This document shows, piece by piece, positions 53,650 to 63,310 of a DNA stretch of 64,000 bases. A program made the translations under genes and the position numbers. Where the stretch lies: the NCBI GenBank assembly GCA_003245715.1, contig QKCJ01000024.1:170325-234324 (forward strand), given 5' to 3'. The stretch comes from a bacterium. Its GTDB lineage: Bacteria; Planctomycetota; SZUA-567. How positions within the stretch are numbered: the stretch's first letter is position 1; every line of letters begins with the position of its first letter. The notes beneath the pieces are model-generated. The model was not told where the DNA came from, ran no database searches, and saw nothing but the letters and a program-made list of their open reading frames with translations.

Positions 53650-55197
53650 ATGAACCTTAAAACACAGACCATTGTTGTTCTTGACTTCGGCAGTCAGTAT
53701 GCCCAGCTTATAGCCCGTCGTGTGCGTGAGCAGAAAGTCTTTGCCCGCATCATGCCCTGCTACGCCCCGATTGAAGAGATCAGGGAAGCCCAACCAGACG
53801 GCATCATCCTCTCAGGAGGACCGGCCAATGTCTATGCAGAGCATGCGCCAAAGTGCGCCCCTGAGGTCTTTGAACTTGGCGTGCCGATCTTCGGTATCTG
53901 CTATGGCTGCCAGTTTATGTGCGAAGCGCTCGGCGGCAATGTACACCCGGCCAGCAGCCGCGAATTCGGTAACGCTGACATTACAGTTCTCGGCAAAAGC
54001 GAGATCTTTGCCGGTATGCCGGTTGACATGCCAGTCTGGATGAGCCACGGCGATCAGGTTGAACATCTACCCGCAGGCTTCCACACCATCGCCAAGACCA
54101 GCACCTGCCCCCATGCGGCAATTGCCTTCCCTGAGAAGAAATTCTACGGTGTGCAGTTCCACCCGGAAGTGGCACACACCCCGCGCGGCAAGGAAATCCT
54201 GCGTAATTTCTTATATAATGTCGTACAGGCGCGCGGTGACTGGGAGATGAGCAGTTTTGTTGAATCCGCCATCGCCGATATCCGCGCAAAAGTCGGCAAG
54301 GACAATGTTATCCTTGGCCTTTCCGGCGGCGTTGACAGCTCGGTTGTTGCGGTACTTCTGCACAAGGCTATCGGTGACCAGCTGCACTGTATCTTTGTTG
54401 ATAATGGCGTACTGCGCAAGGATGAATTCAACCGAGTGGTAAATGGCTACCGCAAGGCTTATGAACTTAACCTGATCCCGATTGATGCGAGCAAGCTCTT
54501 TCTGGACAAACTTGCCGGTGTAACTGATCCTGAGAAGAAACGCAAGATCATCGGACATACATTTATCGATGTCTTTGAGCAGGAAGCGAAAAAGATTCCT
54601 AATGCCAAGTATCTGGCGCAGGGGACATTATACCCTGACGTTATCGAGTCAGTATCTGCCCACGGCGGGCCGACTGCTGTTATCAAGAGCCACCACAATG
54701 TCGGCGGACTGCCAGACAAGCTCGGCCTTGACCTGATCGAGCCGCTACGTCTTCTCTTTAAGGATGAAGTTCGCGAAATTGGCGCAGAACTTGGCATGCC
54801 TGAATCACTTATCTGGCGCCACCCCTTCCCGGGTCCAGGTCTGGCGGTGAGAATCCTTGGTGAGATCACCGAAGAAAGAGTGAAGGTTCTGCAGGAAGCT
54901 GATGACATAGTAATGCAGGAGATCCACGCTGCTGGCTGGTACCGCAAGGTATGGCAGGCCTTTGCCGTACTGCTGCCGATTGAGTCGGTCGGTGTCATGG
55001 GCGATGAACGTACGTATGAAAATGCTGTTGCACTGCGGATTGTCGAGAGCCTTGACGGCATGACTGCCGACTGGGTCAAGCTGCCTTATGAGCTGCTTGG
55101 GCGCATCAGTACCCGCATCATCAACGAAGTGCGCGGGGTCAACCGTGTGGTCTATGATATTTCAAGCAAGCCGCCAAGCACAATCGAATGGGAATAA
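53650..55197 (+). CDS. guaA: GMP synthase (glutamine-hydrolysing)
   Basis: 515 residues. Class I glutamine amidotransferase domain (about 1-195) with nucleophile in 'GICYGCQFM' and His/Glu in '[11 protein letters not shown]'; ATP pyrophosphatase domain (about 200-390) with '[13 protein letters not shown]'; C-terminal dimerisation domain ending '[12 protein letters not shown]'. Converts XMP to GMP. In an operon with guaB. The upstream spacer has only a poor ribosome-binding site (an A tract). Confidence 0.97.
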   Translation: MNLKTQTIVVLDFGSQYAQLIARRVREQKVFARIMPCYAPIEEIREAQPDGIILSGGPANVYAEHAPKCAPEVFELGVPIFGICYGCQFMCEALGGNVHPASSREFGNADITVLGKSEIFAGMPVDMPVWMSHGDQVEHLPAGFHTIAKTSTCPHAAIAFPEKKFYGVQFHPEVAHTPRGKEILRNFLYNVVQARGDWEMSSFVESAIADIRAKVGKDNVILGLSGGVDSSVVAVLLHKAIGDQLHCIFVDNGVLRKDEFNRVVNGYRKAYELNLIPIDASKLFLDKLAGVTDPEKKRKIIGHTFIDVFEQEAKKIPNAKYLAQGTLYPDVIESVSAHGGPTAVIKSHHNVGGLPDKLGLDLIEPLRLLFKDEVREIGAELGMPESLIWRHPFPGPGLAVRILGEITEERVKVLQEADDIVMQEIHAAGWYRKVWQAFAVLLPIESVGVMGDERTYENAVALRIVESLDGMTADWVKLPYELLGRISTRIINEVRGVNRVVYDISSKPPSTIEWE

Positions 55198-55246
55198 ACT
55201 CTTCGGGCTGAGTAAAATTTAAGAGACGAATTAATTAACAGGGGAT

Positions 55247-57616
55247 ATGATGAAACAGTTGTGGCTTTTATTATTTACACTCTTGTGCCACCCGCTGCTG
55301 GCTGCCGATATATTCTATACAGAGCAGTTCCCCCCATATAACTACTATGACCGAGCCGGTGAATTCACCGGCCTGAGTTACGATATCATCACCGCTCTTG
55401 AGGAATCAACGGGTGTAAAGCCACGGCTGACGGTAACTGACTGGAAGAACGCCTACAACCACACCATGAAGAACCCGCAGGCGGCGCTTTTTAGTGTGGC
55501 GCGTTTTGCCGAGCGGGAAAAACTCTTCAAGTGGGTCGGCCCGCTTGTGGAGTTTGACCTTGTGTTGTATGCTGCTGCTGACAATATCCATGCCCCGGCA
55601 GACCTTGAAGCTGCCAAAAAAATGAAAATCGGCATTTACAGCAAGGATCAGGAAGATTTGCTGCGCAAGATGGGCTTTAGCGAATTTGTCATGGCTGATG
55701 ATGATGCTAAAAATATTGTCCGTCTGACCCTTGGCGAGATTGATCTCTGGCTGGCTAACCCCCTTGCCGCACCGCAGCAGTGCCGTGAAATCGGGCTGAC
55801 ACCTATGGAAATCAAAAAAGTTCTGCCTGTCACAAAAAACCAGTTGTACCTTGCCTTTAACAGCAAAACTCCGGACACCGAAATTGTCTCCTGGCAGACG
55901 GCACTTGACAAGCTCAAGGCCTCCGGCGAACTAGATAAAATCCGCAGTAAATATGAAAAAGGCGAGTTCCCGATGCCGGGTACGGCAAAATCGAAGGGAG
56001 CGAAAGTATTTGCACAGAACAGTAAAGAGCTTGAGGATATCGTCGGCTCAAACACCAATCTGAACCTTTCCGAGTACGATTTCCCCGAGTATCAGATAAC
56101 GGAAAAAGTGGCAACCGAAGCGCTTGAACTTTACCAGAAAGATCCGGTCAAAGCGCTTGAGGAATTCAGAAAACACGGCAAGTTCTTCAACATCAAACAG
56201 GGGCGCTATGTTTCAATTACCGACAGTAACGGTAAATGTGTCTTTAATGCCGCATTCCCCTTTCGCGAGGGTGAAAAATTCTCACCAGCAGGCATAAAAG
56301 ATCAACACTTAGCCTCAAAGGGCAGCTTCTGGTCGTACAAGACCCGCCTGCACCCGTCAACTGGCGAGTACGTTCCGCAGTATTTTTACGGCATCCCCTT
56401 TGCAGACAAAGATGGCAAAACCGACACGCTCTATCTTTCAATTGCTGGTGCGGAGTTGCCCTTTGACCGCCATTTCGCAATCACTATGGCAGAAAAAACC
56501 GCAGCTTTGATTCAGCAACTCGGCATTGAAAAAGCGGCAGAAATTGTTAACGATCCCTCAGGTAACAACCCGTTCAGGGTACTAAGCGGAGCCGGCGTCT
56601 TTATCGACAATGAACTTGGCACCATCCTCGCCAACAGCCTTTCTCCGCAGATTACCGGGCGCAACCTCTATAACCTCCGCGACAAGGACGGTAATTTCCC
56701 CATACGCATGACTATCCGAAAAGCCAAGGCCGGTGGCGGCTGGCTTTCTGGCTTCTTCCCGTCTGAAACCGATAACAACGCAATCTACAAACTGGTTTAT
56801 GTCCGCACCGCTAAAGATGGCGATAACCTGTATGTTGTAGGAAGCACAATTGTTCCGCTTGAGTTGACCCGCAAAAAATTTGCCGAAGCGGTCTACCAGT
56901 TTGACCGGTTGGCGACAGTCTGGGTAAGCTCTGTTAAGGGAAAATTTGAACTCGCCCAGAAAATCAAGGACGCCGGTCTCTCCTACCAGAGCAGCCTGAT
57001 AATTCCCGACAATACCGCCGACAATATCAGCAAGTGGGAAAATTTCGGAAACCTCGCCGGCGCACGCGCCTTTGACTTCTGCTACGCGAGTGTCTTCAAC
57101 AAAAAGGAAGACGCTCTCAAGTTTGCACTGGAAGCTGACAGGCTCTGGCGTAATGAACTGATGGCGGAGGAACTATTCAACTCGCTTGAAGGCTTCAGCT
57201 TTGCAGCAACCGCCAGATCGGCAGTCAATAAACCCGAACTCCTGCACGATAATTTCCAGAAGATGAACTCAAAACTACTTGATGAATGCCTGCGCCATGA
57301 AGAAAACATGCAGCTTGCAGTAAGCGTTATCTATGGCGGTTTTATCGAGGGGCTTTACATAACCTCATCACTTCTGAAAACCGCCGAAGCCTCCCAATAC
57401 CAGCCATTGCTTAAAGACTATCAGAATACCGCCGAGATCATCAACCGCATCGCCACCCTCAGTAAACCCCTGCAACTTCCGGTTCTGGACAACGTCAATA
57501 AAAATATCGATCCGCTGCTGAAACTTATCAGTAAAAACAACCTGAACGAAACTGATATCGACACAATTCAAAAAATGTCGGAAAAGCTCAGAAAAGAAAT
57601 GCTCGAAGACAAATAA
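55247..57616 (+). CDS. Periplasmic protein with SBP domain, Cache-like domains and a helical C-terminus
   Basis: 789 residues. Signal peptide about 1-20. Residues about 20-245 are a family 3 solute-binding domain ('FPPYNYYDRAGEFTGLSYDI'), which usually binds amino acids. Next is a Cache-type region (about 285-405, 'FFNIKQGRYVSITDSNGKCV') and a second related part (about 425-555). Residues about 560-789 are helical and not recognised. There is no membrane helix after the signal peptide and no kinase, GGDEF or methyl-accepting domain, so it is not a standard sensor. It may be a soluble periplasmic ligand sensor that talks to a partner. GGGGATATG precedes the ATG. Confidence 0.75.
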   Translation: MMKQLWLLLFTLLCHPLLAADIFYTEQFPPYNYYDRAGEFTGLSYDIITALEESTGVKPRLTVTDWKNAYNHTMKNPQAALFSVARFAEREKLFKWVGPLVEFDLVLYAAADNIHAPADLEAAKKMKIGIYSKDQEDLLRKMGFSEFVMADDDAKNIVRLTLGEIDLWLANPLAAPQQCREIGLTPMEIKKVLPVTKNQLYLAFNSKTPDTEIVSWQTALDKLKASGELDKIRSKYEKGEFPMPGTAKSKGAKVFAQNSKELEDIVGSNTNLNLSEYDFPEYQITEKVATEALELYQKDPVKALEEFRKHGKFFNIKQGRYVSITDSNGKCVFNAAFPFREGEKFSPAGIKDQHLASKGSFWSYKTRLHPSTGEYVPQYFYGIPFADKDGKTDTLYLSIAGAELPFDRHFAITMAEKTAALIQQLGIEKAAEIVNDPSGNNPFRVLSGAGVFIDNELGTILANSLSPQITGRNLYNLRDKDGNFPIRMTIRKAKAGGGWLSGFFPSETDNNAIYKLVYVRTAKDGDNLYVVGSTIVPLELTRKKFAEAVYQFDRLATVWVSSVKGKFELAQKIKDAGLSYQSSLIIPDNTADNISKWENFGNLAGARAFDFCYASVFNKKEDALKFALEADRLWRNELMAEELFNSLEGFSFAATARSAVNKPELLHDNFQKMNSKLLDECLRHEENMQLAVSVIYGGFIEGLYITSSLLKTAEASQYQPLLKDYQNTAEIINRIATLSKPLQLPVLDNVNKNIDPLLKLISKNNLNETDIDTIQKMSEKLRKEMLEDK

Positions 57617-57636
57617 ACCAAGTTATTTATAAACCG

Positions 57637-57661
57637 GAGGGAAGGCCATAAGCCTTCCCTT
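57637..57661 (+). terminator. Hairpin after the SBP/Cache gene
   Basis: GGGAAGGC and GCCTTCCC pair perfectly around CATAA, followed by TTATCCTTAAATTT. The T tract is weak, so termination strength is uncertain. Confidence 0.5.
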
Positions 57662-57740
57662 ATCCTTAAATTTCAGTTATCCTATACACCCTCAAAACAC
57701 CATCATGACTGCCAAATAGAAATTATCCGGCAATTATTAC

Positions 57741-57769
57741 TTGACCATCCGTAATTTGCAAGCTATAAT
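57741..57769 (+). promoter_or_regulatory. Strong predicted promoter of the SemiSWEET-like gene
   Basis: TTGACC (57741-57746), 17-base spacer, TATAAT (57764-57769). Start near 57776, leader about 48 bases. Confidence 0.7.
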
Positions 57770-57823
57770 TACAATATCAGTATACAATAAAGCACAACTT
57801 ATTTATTTTTAAGGACTAATAAA

Positions 57824-58129
57824 ATGGAAAACAGTATACAGCAGGTTTTTGAAGCGGTAATGCTAATATGCTTCGGGGCGAGCTGGCCTTTTGCTATTCT
57901 GCGGACGTACAAGGCAAAAACAGCCAAGGGCAAGAGTTTTGTCTTTCTCGGCCTTCTGATTCTCGGCTATACCTGCGGCATGATAAGCAAGGTCATGGCC
58001 CCTAAATTTGAATGGGTATTCTTTTTCTACCTGATGAACGCTTTCATGGTGGGAACAGACCTCTATCTGTGCATACGCTACTGGATGCGGGAAAACAGGG
58101 TTGAACTGGGCACTGCCACCGGAGAATGA
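57824..58129 (+). CDS. SemiSWEET/PQ-loop-like small membrane protein
   Basis: 101 residues with three membrane helices (about 5-25, 38-60, 65-88). The segment 'GASWPFAILRTYKAKTAKGK' and 'GYTCGMISKV' matches the single three-helix PQ-loop unit of SemiSWEET-type transporters, which work as dimers to pass small sugars. The proline in 'SWPFAI' fits the PQ position loosely. Substrate unknown. The last 52 bases overlap the 3' end of the convergent transglutaminase-like gene. Confidence 0.72.
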   Translation: MENSIQQVFEAVMLICFGASWPFAILRTYKAKTAKGKSFVFLGLLILGYTCGMISKVMAPKFEWVFFFYLMNAFMVGTDLYLCIRYWMRENRVELGTATGE

Positions 58130-59037
58130 TCCAGCTTTTTTAACGACATCCGGACGTTTGCTTTCTTTACACCGTCAATTTTCCAGTGATAGAGAAGCCC
58201 ATAATTGAGATTCCTGTCGTTGCGGCTTGCCGAGAGCGTGATATAATTAGCCTCCATAATTCCGAAACCAGTAGCGCCGATAGCTATGTGCAGCGGGTCA
58301 ACCGGAACCCATTCCCTGCGGCCAGTACTGTAAAATTCAGCCCAGCTATGCCCGCTGAAACTTGAACCACGCACCAGCAGGCCTGAAATGTGGCGCGCCA
58401 TAATACCTTTTGCTCTGGCCAGTGCCACAAACAGATCTGTATACTCTGTGCAATCGCCTTTGCCCTTAGTTAAGGCACTTTCAGCCCCCAACGTACCACG
58501 TGAAAGGCCGGAGTATTTGAGCTGCTTTTTTATATAAATTACTATATTTCTGGCCGTTTCAACATCATTTTCACCATCAGCGATCACCTCGGCGGCCTTC
58601 CTGATAAGCTCAGAATCCGACTCGATATTTTTCTCGGCAGCCAATAACTGCTTTCTGGCAAAAAATCCCGGCCGCGCAACCACCAGCGGAGGATTATTGA
58701 GATCATACCCCTTCAACCAGACTTTCAGGTAGAGAGAAATACTGAACTTGCCTTTTTGGGGATTATCGAGGGAATACCTGATATACTTACGACCCGAATC
58801 CGTAAAAGTGGTGAAGGCTTGAGTGTCCGTCAGAACTTCTGAGATCCCATGAAGACGCGCTTTTTCCGGAGGAAACGGGAGCGTAAGACGAATGGAATCG
58901 GCATCCTTGGGCAAATCAATATCCCAGCGGATCTCATACCACTGCCAGAGCGGGGGGTTGGTGTGCTGCCCCTCCTGCCCCCATGCGCAAGTACAGAAAC
59001 AAATAATTATATAAAGAAAGCACCGATATACTTTCAA
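58078..59037 (-). CDS. Exported transglutaminase-like protein
   Basis: 319 residues. A signal peptide (about 1-20, 'FCTCAWGQ') is followed by a beta-rich region (about 30-130) and a transglutaminase core with the full triad C196 (GKGDCTEYT), H230 (GHSWAEFY) and D247 (VPVDPLH). Bacterial members are usually proteases or amidases rather than cross-linkers. It differs from the DUF3857 protein at 11279 by having no TPRs. It is convergent with and overlaps the SemiSWEET-like gene by 52 bases, so both C-termini are encoded by the same DNA. Confidence 0.85.
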   Translation of the reverse strand: MKVYRCFLYIIICFCTCAWGQEGQHTNPPLWQWYEIRWDIDLPKDADSIRLTLPFPPEKARLHGISEVLTDTQAFTTFTDSGRKYIRYSLDNPQKGKFSISLYLKVWLKGYDLNNPPLVVARPGFFARKQLLAAEKNIESDSELIRKAAEVIADGENDVETARNIVIYIKKQLKYSGLSRGTLGAESALTKGKGDCTEYTDLFVALARAKGIMARHISGLLVRGSSFSGHSWAEFYSTGRREWVPVDPLHIAIGATGFGIMEANYITLSASRNDRNLNYGLLYHWKIDGVKKANVRMSLKKLDHSPVAVPSSTLFSRIQ

Positions 59038-59132
59038 GATATAGAGCCTTTATCCTTAGGAGGTTACAGAATCAGCAAGTGGTCAGACCAGACAAAAAGC
59101 ATTTTAATATTTTAGTTATTCAAAAAAATAGC

Positions 59133-59161
59133 TTGACCGTAAATTTCGCCAACGGTATAGT
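59133..59161 (+). promoter_or_regulatory. Predicted promoter of the ABC-2 operon
   Basis: TTGACC (59133-59138), 17-base spacer, TATAGT (59156-59161). Start near 59168, about 105 bases before the ATPase gene. Confidence 0.65.
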
Positions 59162-59273
59162 TAATATATTATAGCGTGAATGTACCTTTAAATTGAATCT
59201 AAGTATACAGAAATAACTTTCAATTTGAAGTTATAATTTCTTAACAACCTGCAGCCAAGGATAAACCAGCAAA

Positions 59274-60218
59274 ATGTATGCAATTGAAACTCATAATTTG
59301 TATAAAACCTTTGGGTGGTTTCTCTCAAAGCGCAAGGTTCACGCCCTGAATAATCTTGAACTTAAAGTACCGGAAAATGTGATCTACGGCTTTCTGGGCC
59401 CTAACGGTGCGGGCAAGACAACGACCATTAAAATCCTTCTGGGGCTGGTGATACCAAGCAAGGGCCACAGTAAAATCTTCGGCATTGACACGCATGACCC
59501 AGACACCAGAAACCACGTCGGCTTCCTACCGGAAAACCCGAAATTCTACCCCTACCTCACAGCATCCGATTTCCTTGACTTCTGCGGTAAAATCATTCAC
59601 ATGGATGCGATGGAGCGCTCAAAACGCAAAGATGAACTCCTTGAGAAGGTCGGTCTGACCCATGCGGCCAACCAGAAGATGGAAGGCTTCTCGCGCGGCA
59701 TGCTCCAGCGTATGGGTATTGCGCAGGCTTTAATCAGCGATCCGGACCTGATTATCCTTGACGAACCGATCACCGGCCTAGACCCGATGGGGCGTGCGGA
59801 TATCAAGCGCATCCTCCTTGAATTGCGCGAAGAGGGTAAAACCATTTTCTTCTCCTCGCATATTCTTTCCGACGTTGAGCGGATGTGCGATATGGTCGGC
59901 ATCATCAACCACGGTCAGCTCATTGAACACGGCAGCCTTGATGAATTGCGCAGCGACATCGGGGTTAATATCCACACGACCGGTGTTGCCTCAAACGCGC
60001 TGATGGAGGGCGAAAAGCTCTGCGATTATATCACGCTCAAAAACGGCGAAGCGATTTTCACCCTCACCAATAAATCGGATAAAGACACGGTCATGAAGTT
60101 CATCAGTGATAATGGCGGAAGCGTTATCCGTTCGGTGAAATTACAGGAAGAACTTGAAGCCTTCTTCCTGCGCCGCATTCAGAACGATGAAAAAGCGCGT
60201 GAGGAGGAGGTAAACTGA
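59274..60218 (+). CDS. ABC-2 exporter ATP-binding protein
   Basis: 314 residues. Walker [10 protein letters not shown], signature '[15 protein letters not shown]' (SRGM variant of LSGGQ, common in ABC-2 ATPases), Walker B '[15 protein letters not shown]' and switch H in '[14 protein letters not shown]'. The C-terminal 85 residues form the regulatory extension typical of DrrA/CcmA-like proteins. First gene of a four-gene set with two permeases. Substrate unknown. Confidence 0.92.
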   Translation: MYAIETHNLYKTFGWFLSKRKVHALNNLELKVPENVIYGFLGPNGAGKTTTIKILLGLVIPSKGHSKIFGIDTHDPDTRNHVGFLPENPKFYPYLTASDFLDFCGKIIHMDAMERSKRKDELLEKVGLTHAANQKMEGFSRGMLQRMGIAQALISDPDLIILDEPITGLDPMGRADIKRILLELREEGKTIFFSSHILSDVERMCDMVGIINHGQLIEHGSLDELRSDIGVNIHTTGVASNALMEGEKLCDYITLKNGEAIFTLTNKSDKDTVMKFISDNGGSVIRSVKLQEELEAFFLRRIQNDEKAREEEVN

Positions 60219-60262
60219 TTTTACAGGTAAGCAGTAAATATTTATATATGATGTTTTTTTAT

Positions 60263-60290
60263 TTGTCTGCCTTCTGATAGAGGCTATAAT
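60263..60290 (+). promoter_or_regulatory. Possible internal promoter before the first permease
   Basis: TTGTCT (60263-60268), 16-base spacer, TATAAT (60285-60290) in the 137-base spacer after the ATPase gene. Confidence 0.4.
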
Positions 60291-60355
60291 AATAAATAAC
60301 TTTAAAAAATTTTATATCTTGGGCAATCTGCACTTTATAAAGAAAGGGGCTACAA

Positions 60356-61126
60356 ATGCTGGGAGATATTAAGACTGTAGCGCAGGGAACGTTCGACCGT
60401 TACTTTAAAATGAAAGAGCTGTATGTTATTCTGATATTGTGTATTCTCAATATCGCTGCTCTTAGCCGCTATGATGTTCTTACTCTGAATATGGGTAAGG
60501 AATTCATGATCGACGGCGCACTGGCTATTCTGACGGTGGTTGCCTTGATTACCTCAATGGCGGTAATCTTTGAGAAGTCACGCGAGCTTCGCGAGAAGAC
60601 CGCGCACTTCATCATCACCAAACCATACGGCCGTTCAAGCTATATTTGGGGCAAGTTCATCGGTATCAGCTTCCTGGCCATCTTCAACATGGCAATCCTG
60701 ACCGCCGGCGCGCTTATAGTCTTCAAGCTCACCTCATATGAGAATGTCATGGCTAACAATCTGGCAACCGAGTTTATCTACGCCGCCCTGCTTATAACGG
60801 CAGAAGCAATCGTCCTGACCGCTCTGGGACTCTTCTTCTCAATGTTCCTGTCAGACACAATCACAGCACTGATGGTTCTGGTTTTCTTCATCCTCGGACA
60901 TTCCTTCTACATCCTTGAGAAGATGTCATCAGAGAGTTCAAAGATCTTTGGCTGGGTCAGCGACATCCTCCCCAACCTCCACAACCTTGATCTCAAGAGT
61001 GCGATTACTGACAACATAACAATCACCCAGGATGTTTTGGGGTATGGTCTTCTTTACGCGGTTCTTTATGCTGTGGCCTTTGTTGCCGCATCATCAATGA
61101 TCTTCAGCCGTAAAGATATTTCCTGA
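60356..61126 (+). CDS. ABC-2 type permease 1
   Basis: 256 residues with six hydrophobic helices (first near 22-38, last near 232-250). 'KPYGRSSYIWGKFIGISFLA' is the cytoplasmic-loop signature seen in ABC-2 permeases ('K-P-x-R-x-x-Y-x-x-G-K'). GAAAGGGG precedes the ATG. Probably pairs with the second permease at 62375. Confidence 0.85.
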   Translation: MLGDIKTVAQGTFDRYFKMKELYVILILCILNIAALSRYDVLTLNMGKEFMIDGALAILTVVALITSMAVIFEKSRELREKTAHFIITKPYGRSSYIWGKFIGISFLAIFNMAILTAGALIVFKLTSYENVMANNLATEFIYAALLITAEAIVLTALGLFFSMFLSDTITALMVLVFFILGHSFYILEKMSSESSKIFGWVSDILPNLHNLDLKSAITDNITITQDVLGYGLLYAVLYAVAFVAASSMIFSRKDIS

Positions 61127-61171
61127 TCATCTTCCAATATTAATAACATCAAAAATCTGAAAGGATATAAA

Positions 61172-62269
61172 ATGGGTAACAAATTTCCGATCATATCATT
61201 ATTACTGTTCGTCGTCTGCTTCCTAGCGGCAATCTTTGTCTCACATGACAAGATCCCACAGGCCAGGGAAAAAATGTATCAGGACGTGCAGCCACAGCTC
61301 AGCCGCGTCTACTTCCCGGCGATGGGTTTTGACAAGTTCTATGCCGACACCCAGTGGATTCAACTGATTCAGGAGATGGCGAATCAGGAGATCAAGAAGG
61401 GGCCAAAAGACGGCAAGAAAAAAGAGATCACCGATGAAGACATCAAGGCCGAGAAGGAAGAACGTGCAAAGCGCGCCAAGTACTTCTACAAGCAGTTTGA
61501 CTTCCTGACCGATCTCGACCCCAACAATGAAATGTACTACGAGCATGGCGCACTTTATCTGCAGAACGACCTCCCCGACAGCGCTATCAAGCTGCTCAAG
61601 AAGGGCAACAAGCTTCTGAAAACGCCATCATGGAAGTACCCCTTCCAGCAGTACTTCATCATTCATGACATCAAGGGTCAGCGCGACGAAAAGAAACTCG
61701 CTGAATATACCGACGAGATGAGCGCACTCCTCAAGCAGGCAATGGACAGGTCTAACGCACCGGCACACGTACAGAAGAAGTGGCTGCGTCTTGAAGCCAA
61801 GAAAAACGGTCTCACTGATGACGACCTTGGCCGCCTGCAGCTCTGGGCCAACTACTATAAGCAGAAGACCCACGCAAATATGGTTTCTGGCGAAGAAACG
61901 ACCATTCAGGACGCCTACTATCAGGACGGGGCTGATTCCGAGCTGCTCAAGCAGATAATCACTATGGCACAGGACATGGCTCTTGATAACTGGAAGAAAC
62001 AACAGAAGGCTCAGGGCGACGAAAAGAAGAAGCTGGAAGAAGAACACAAAAAGATCAGCGAAGTATTCTTCAGCATTGCCCCCAAAGGCCACTACAGCCC
62101 GGTTTCACTTCGTCCCTACGCAGCAGGTGATCAGTTTGACGTCTACACCGGCACCCCGGTAAAACCTTATGGGGCTAACCCGGAGTTGCTCAAGCAGGGA
62201 ATTGTCGTTATCTACAAAGGTCCATACTGCCAGATCACAGGCAAGCCACGGGCTGATAGCGGCGAGTAA
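61172..62269 (+). CDS. Membrane-anchored helical protein between two ABC permeases
   Basis: 365 residues, family not recognised. One N-terminal helix (about 5-24) anchors it, with the rest outside the cytoplasm. Long charged helices (about 60-110 and 255-300) flank TPR-like pairs ('FLTDLDPNNEMYYEHGALYL', 'DLPDSAIKLLKKGNKLL'). The C-terminal 60 residues are beta-like. Lysine and glutamate content is high. Its place between the two permease genes suggests it works with this exporter, perhaps as a periplasmic adaptor. AAAGGATATAAA precedes the ATG. Confidence 0.7.
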   Translation: MGNKFPIISLLLFVVCFLAAIFVSHDKIPQAREKMYQDVQPQLSRVYFPAMGFDKFYADTQWIQLIQEMANQEIKKGPKDGKKKEITDEDIKAEKEERAKRAKYFYKQFDFLTDLDPNNEMYYEHGALYLQNDLPDSAIKLLKKGNKLLKTPSWKYPFQQYFIIHDIKGQRDEKKLAEYTDEMSALLKQAMDRSNAPAHVQKKWLRLEAKKNGLTDDDLGRLQLWANYYKQKTHANMVSGEETTIQDAYYQDGADSELLKQIITMAQDMALDNWKKQQKAQGDEKKKLEEEHKKISEVFFSIAPKGHYSPVSLRPYAAGDQFDVYTGTPVKPYGANPELLKQGIVVIYKGPYCQITGKPRADSGE

Positions 62270-62307
62270 TAATTGACATCAAACGTGCCGCAAAATATCA
62301 TCCATCC

Positions 62308-62343
62308 AATCGGTATGCGGCTGAACTCCGCATACCGATTTTT
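62308..62343 (+). terminator. Strong hairpin between the anchored protein and the second permease
   Basis: AATCGGTATGCGG (62308-62320) pairs perfectly with CCGCATACCGATT (62328-62340), followed by TTTAAAA. The 13-pair stem is stable but the T tract is short, so readthrough into the permease is possible. Confidence 0.6.
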
Positions 62344-62374
62344 AAAATTCCGCATTACTGTCAAGGATTGAGCT

Positions 62375-63211
62375 ATGTTTCTACCTACCGAGAATGCAAT
62401 TTCTCAGGTTGTTATCAAACGCCTTGGAGCGAGATGGTTTGCCGGGGTAATCTTCGGGTCATTTGTAGCACTGTTTCTTCTTGCAACCGCCCAGGGGCCA
62501 GACCTTGTTGAGCAGTACAATATAAACTGCACTCGTATCTTCACCTTTATAAATATCGGCGCACTGCTTCTGGTCACGATTGTCAGCGCAACCGAAATCC
62601 CATACGACATAAGCGGCCGGGTACTGCTGATAATACTCTCAAAACCGATCCGGCGTTACCAGTATATCACTGGAAAATTTTTCGGACTTATTGCCGTTGG
62701 CGCAATCTACGCAATTATCTGCAGTATCTTTGCCTATATCGTCCTTGCCATGAACAATTCTGCAGCCAGCCTGACTTTTTTCAGCCCGGTTCTGATGATT
62801 GTCCTGCGGGTACTGGCTATTGCGGGTCTGGCCACGATGCTAAGCTCTTCATTTTCTGAAGTTCCGACAATCGCCGGCTGCATCTGTGGAATAATTTTTT
62901 CCTTCGGCATTAATGTCGTTGCGCTGATGCTACTCAAATCAGATATGCCGACTACCTACAAAGTTATGGCCAGCCCGATCCTTTATGTAATGCCGAGCCT
63001 CAACAATCTGGCCTCGCCACCCAGCGCCCTTGCCGACCTGATAATGGGGCGTGCCAGAGACCTGTCACTGGTCACAGACGCTTCAATCGACGCACTCTTT
63101 GACGCGCAATCACAGCCGCTCTTTTACGCGGTGTTTTACGCGGTAACTTACGCACTAATATTTCTCGGAGCCGCGATTATGCTTTTTTCAAAGAGCGAGA
63201 AGGTTGAATAA
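62375..63211 (+). CDS. ABC-2 type permease 2
   Basis: 278 residues with about six membrane helices. It has the same cytoplasmic 'SKPIRRYQYITGKFFGLIAV' signature as the first permease. The two likely form the heterodimeric channel for the ATPase at 59274. No clear ribosome-binding site (AAGGATTGAGCT lies before the ATG). A strong terminator follows. Confidence 0.85.
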   Translation: MFLPTENAISQVVIKRLGARWFAGVIFGSFVALFLLATAQGPDLVEQYNINCTRIFTFINIGALLLVTIVSATEIPYDISGRVLLIILSKPIRRYQYITGKFFGLIAVGAIYAIICSIFAYIVLAMNNSAASLTFFSPVLMIVLRVLAIAGLATMLSSSFSEVPTIAGCICGIIFSFGINVVALMLLKSDMPTTYKVMASPILYVMPSLNNLASPPSALADLIMGRARDLSLVTDASIDALFDAQSQPLFYAVFYAVTYALIFLGAAIMLFSKSEKVE

Positions 63212-63255
63212 TCCGCAATTAACAACCGAGTATCTTTATCCATTAGTAAAAAAAT

Positions 63256-63284
63256 GAAAACCGTTTCGCCGGTTTTCTTTTTTT
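63256..63284 (+). terminator. Rho-independent terminator after the ABC-2 operon
   Basis: GAAAACCG (63256-63263) pairs with CGGTTTTC (63270-63277) and is followed by seven T. Confidence 0.85.
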
Positions 63285-63310
63285 ATTGAAGCTGTATTTT
63301 TACTACCGTA

